A program made the translations under genes and the position numbers. Below are positions 59,833 through 64,000 of a DNA stretch of 64,000 nt, piece by piece (positions within the stretch are counted from its first letter, which is position 1; each line of letters starts with the position of its first letter). This stretch comes from Pseudomonas sp. A34-9 (GTDB lineage: Bacteria; Pseudomonadota; Gammaproteobacteria; Pseudomonadales; Pseudomonadaceae): assembly GCF_029543085.1 (NCBI RefSeq), contig NZ_CP119967.1, positions 5,619,001 through 5,683,000 of the forward strand, given 5' to 3'. The notes beneath the pieces were generated by a model that was not told the DNA's origin, did not search any database, and saw only the letters and a list, made by a program, of their open reading frames with translations.

Positions 59833-60598
59833 AGTCACCGCGGTAGAACAACGAATACCCCACCTGCCCCACCGCCTCATTCAGCAACTGCCCGCTCTGC
59901 CAGATCGATTTGAATTCCGGCAACCAGCCACCAAACGGTCTGGCATTATCGGTCCCCAGAAACCCGACCGGCGCCGGCACCACTTCAAATCCCGCCTGCT
60001 GAAAACTCCACACCGAGCGCGGCATATGCCAGGCCTGCGTGACCACCACTACGCGCTTGATTCCCTGCGGCAACAAGATATCAGCCGTGAATTTCGCGTT
60101 TTCCCACGTCGTCCGGCTCTCGCCTTCCTGCCAACGCACTGTCACCCCAAAGTCGTCTCGCAAAGAATCCGCCATCAACTTTGCCTCGGTCGGCGGCGTC
60201 CCGTAATGCAGGCCGCCCGTGGTCAAAATCGGCAAGCCCGAGGCTTTCGCCAGCCGCGCGGCATAACGCTGACGCTCAAGCCCTACGCCGGTCGGCTGAT
60301 CCTCACCCCAGGCCAGATCGCCGCGCTCGCGCCCGGAACCCATCACCACAATGGCATCCGCTCGTTGCGCCAGCGTCGCCCATTCTTCACGTGCCAGCGG
60401 CGGCTCGCGCTCCAGCGCTTTGGCGCCCCATTGCACGACCACCGGCAGGCTCATGAGCCACAGCCCGCCAAAACCAAGGGCAAAACACACGCCAGCGATT
60501 CGCGGCCGTGAGCGGCGAAGCCACCACGCAGCCAGCAACAGCAGCAAAAGAATGCCGGGCGGCAATAAAAGTTGTTTGATGAAATAACGAAAGGGCAT
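59831..60598 (-). CDS. YdcF/ElyC-like membrane protein
   Basis: A 255-residue protein with two N-terminal membrane segments (FIKQLLLPPGILLLLLLAAW, PRIAGVCFALGFGGLWLMSL) and a DUF218 domain from residue about 70: IVVMGSGRERGDLAWGEDQP, RQRYAARLAKASGLPILTTG, TTWENAKFTADILLPQGIKR, VVVTQAWHMPRSVWSFQQAG. ElyC proteins influence lipid carrier and envelope metabolism. ATG at 60598 with GGAG; the long frame upstream is not conserved. Its stop codon abuts a repeat element. Confidence 0.88.
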   Translation of the reverse strand: MPFRYFIKQLLLPPGILLLLLLAAWWLRRSRPRIAGVCFALGFGGLWLMSLPVVVQWGAKALEREPPLAREEWATLAQRADAIVVMGSGRERGDLAWGEDQPTGVGLERQRYAARLAKASGLPILTTGGLHYGTPPTEAKLMADSLRDDFGVTVRWQEGESRTTWENAKFTADILLPQGIKRVVVVTQAWHMPRSVWSFQQAGFEVVPAPVGFLGTDNARPFGGWLPEFKSIWQSGQLLNEAVGQVGYSLFYRGD

Positions 60599-60702
60599 CG
60601 AGCATCTCCAGAGATGCCCGAAGCCTAAGAGTGTTAATAAAGCGTTACAACCAATAGGTGGGATCCTGTTGAAAAAGATCCGGTTCCTAACCTGCCATGC
60701 GC

Positions 60703-61026
60703 TTACTTGGCCTGCAAAGAGCGAACCTTGACGGTGTCTCTGCCGGGTGCCTTGTCCTTGAGCCAGATAACCTTGGCCGAATGTGCTGCATCGAGCTGCT
60801 TCACTGCTTGTGACAGGCATCCATGCGATTCACGTTCACTGCGATCCAGATAGGCCTTGACCAGTTTGAACTCGGCGGGGCTCAAGCCACGCAATTCCAG
60901 TTCCAGGGGGCGCTCGTCGCGCAGCCGGTCAGCGGTTTTTACTGCGTCCAGGGCCATACCCAGACGGTCGATCAACCTCTCGTACAACTCGGGTTTAGTC
61001 ACGTTTTTTTGCCGTTGCTCCACCAT
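60703..61026 (-). CDS. small conserved hypothetical protein upstream of leuS
   Basis: A 107-residue basic helical protein: MVEQRQKNVTKPELYERLID, RLGMALDAVKTADRLRDERP, LRGLSPAEFKLVKAYLDRSE, KQLDAAHSAKVIWLKDKAPG. No motif or domain was recognised. TGAGGTGAGGG gives a good ribosome site. The counterpart at this position in P. aeruginosa is a hypothetical protein next to leuS. It is divergent from leuS. Confidence 0.75.
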   Translation of the reverse strand: MVEQRQKNVTKPELYERLIDRLGMALDAVKTADRLRDERPLELELRGLSPAEFKLVKAYLDRSERESHGCLSQAVKQLDAAHSAKVIWLKDKAPGRDTVKVRSLQAK

Positions 61027-61199
61027 CCCTCACCTCATTGAAGATAAGACTCACTCCCCAGTTAGAGCTTAGCTTCGCTGCACAAACCGGCTGCACGCCG
61101 CGACCAACGGCCCTCGCCACGGATTTGTCGGGACAAACAGCTGTAATCAGGGTTTCCCTAGGCCAAGCGCGGTCATGTATGCTACGGCGCTTCCTGTAA

Positions 61200-63887
<2,688 letters not shown>

Positions 63888-63895
63888 TTGGATCG

Positions 63896-63917
63896 GGCGT
63901 CAGGTTCGCCTGACGCC
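63896..63917 (+). terminator. UUCG hairpin after leuS
   Basis: GGCGTCAGG-TTCG-CCTGACGCC is a perfect nine-pair stem closed by a UUCG tetraloop, an exceptionally stable RNA hairpin, nine bases past the leuS stop codon. No T run follows, so it may stabilise the leuS mRNA end rather than terminate before lptE. Confidence 0.6.
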
Positions 63918-63974
63918 AAGTAAAACCTTTCGGGCCGCACCGTCGGCCCACGTGGTTTCAAGGGGAGCAACACA

Positions 63975-64000
63975 ATGATCAAACGCAATCTGCTGGTGAT
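63975..64000 (+). CDS. lptE: LPS assembly lipoprotein LptE, first codons only
   Basis: The ATG at 63975 follows AGGGGAG and reads MIKRNLLV to the window end. The start resembles Pseudomonas LptE, and lptE follows leuS in this genus. The rest is outside the window, so the call rests on position and eight residues. LptE plugs the LptD outer-membrane LPS translocon. Confidence 0.7.

Overview
The window is a chromosomal segment of a Pseudomonas, most likely from the P. fluorescens group. Reasons: GC-rich coding with strong GC3 bias; gene orders known from the genus (rhlE; hrpB with a CDF transporter; ladS-thiD-thiE-hemL; miaB-ybeZ-ybeY-corC-lnt-leuS-lptE; the quinate/shikimate block like P. aeruginosa PA0241-PA0245); and many REP-type palindromes starting TGTAGGAGCTGCCG or GTGGGAGCGAGC, typical of fluorescent pseudomonads. 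Identifications come from reading the sequence and family knowledge; no database search was run.

Layout. 1-3280: end of a DJ-1/PfpI protein, a small exported protein, a purine permease (AzgA type) translationally coupled to trmA. 3400-9194: quinate/shikimate catabolism: 3-dehydroquinate dehydratase, shikimate dehydrogenase, a TetR regulator, the fused dehydroshikimate dehydratase quiC and an MFS importer. 9298-15906: an unassigned catabolic cluster: EamA transporter, TIM-barrel isomerase, Gfo/Idh dehydrogenase, IclR regulator, FAD dehydrogenase and aldo/keto reductase. Two 15-bp IclR-type palindromes precede its divergent arms. 16099-31001: mixed housekeeping and accessory genes (ypfJ, secreted hydrolase, HAD phosphatase-tesB, GNAT, deacetylase-like, flavoprotein, rhlE, yedA-like exporter, Lrp regulators, exonuclease, NYN protein, DUF2076, YciC-like, EEP hydrolase, a putative glycosyltransferase). 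31132-36884: a TauABC/SsuABC-type ABC importer, a PuuC/KauB-type aldehyde dehydrogenase and a divergent LysR regulator. 36996-49938: hrpB, lipoprotein, fieF, a N/Q-rich DUF6515 protein, a possible small transcript, Lrp regulator, DUF2788, rluE, amn, aidB-like, ladS. 50299-64000: thiD-thiE-hemL, Sel1-repeat protein, DUF1820, miaB, ybeZ-ybeY-corC-lnt, ydcF-like, a small conserved protein, leuS and the first codons of lptE.

How the genes work together. The first catabolic block should convert shikimate and quinate-derived 3-dehydroquinate to protocatechuate, with uptake by the MFS protein and TetR control; related dyads occur upstream of aroQ and of the MFS gene. The IclR cluster looks like a second pathway for a polyhydroxylated or cyclic carbon source, with two divergent arms sharing one regulator. 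The final third is a conserved core: thiamine and tetrapyrrole synthesis, tRNA thiomethylation, rRNA maturation, lipoprotein acylation, leucyl-tRNA synthesis and LPS export, plus LadS, which feeds the Gac/Rsm switch.

Repeats fill many gaps: about nine REP doublets or pairs of the GAGCTGCCG type, several of the GAGCGAGCCTGCTCGC type, two long mosaic elements (22688-22913, 42967-43157) sharing a core, and two GATCGTTCCCACGC elements. Two of these repeats overlap the stop codon of a neighbouring gene. No rRNA, tRNA, CRISPR array, insertion sequence or prophage was recognised.
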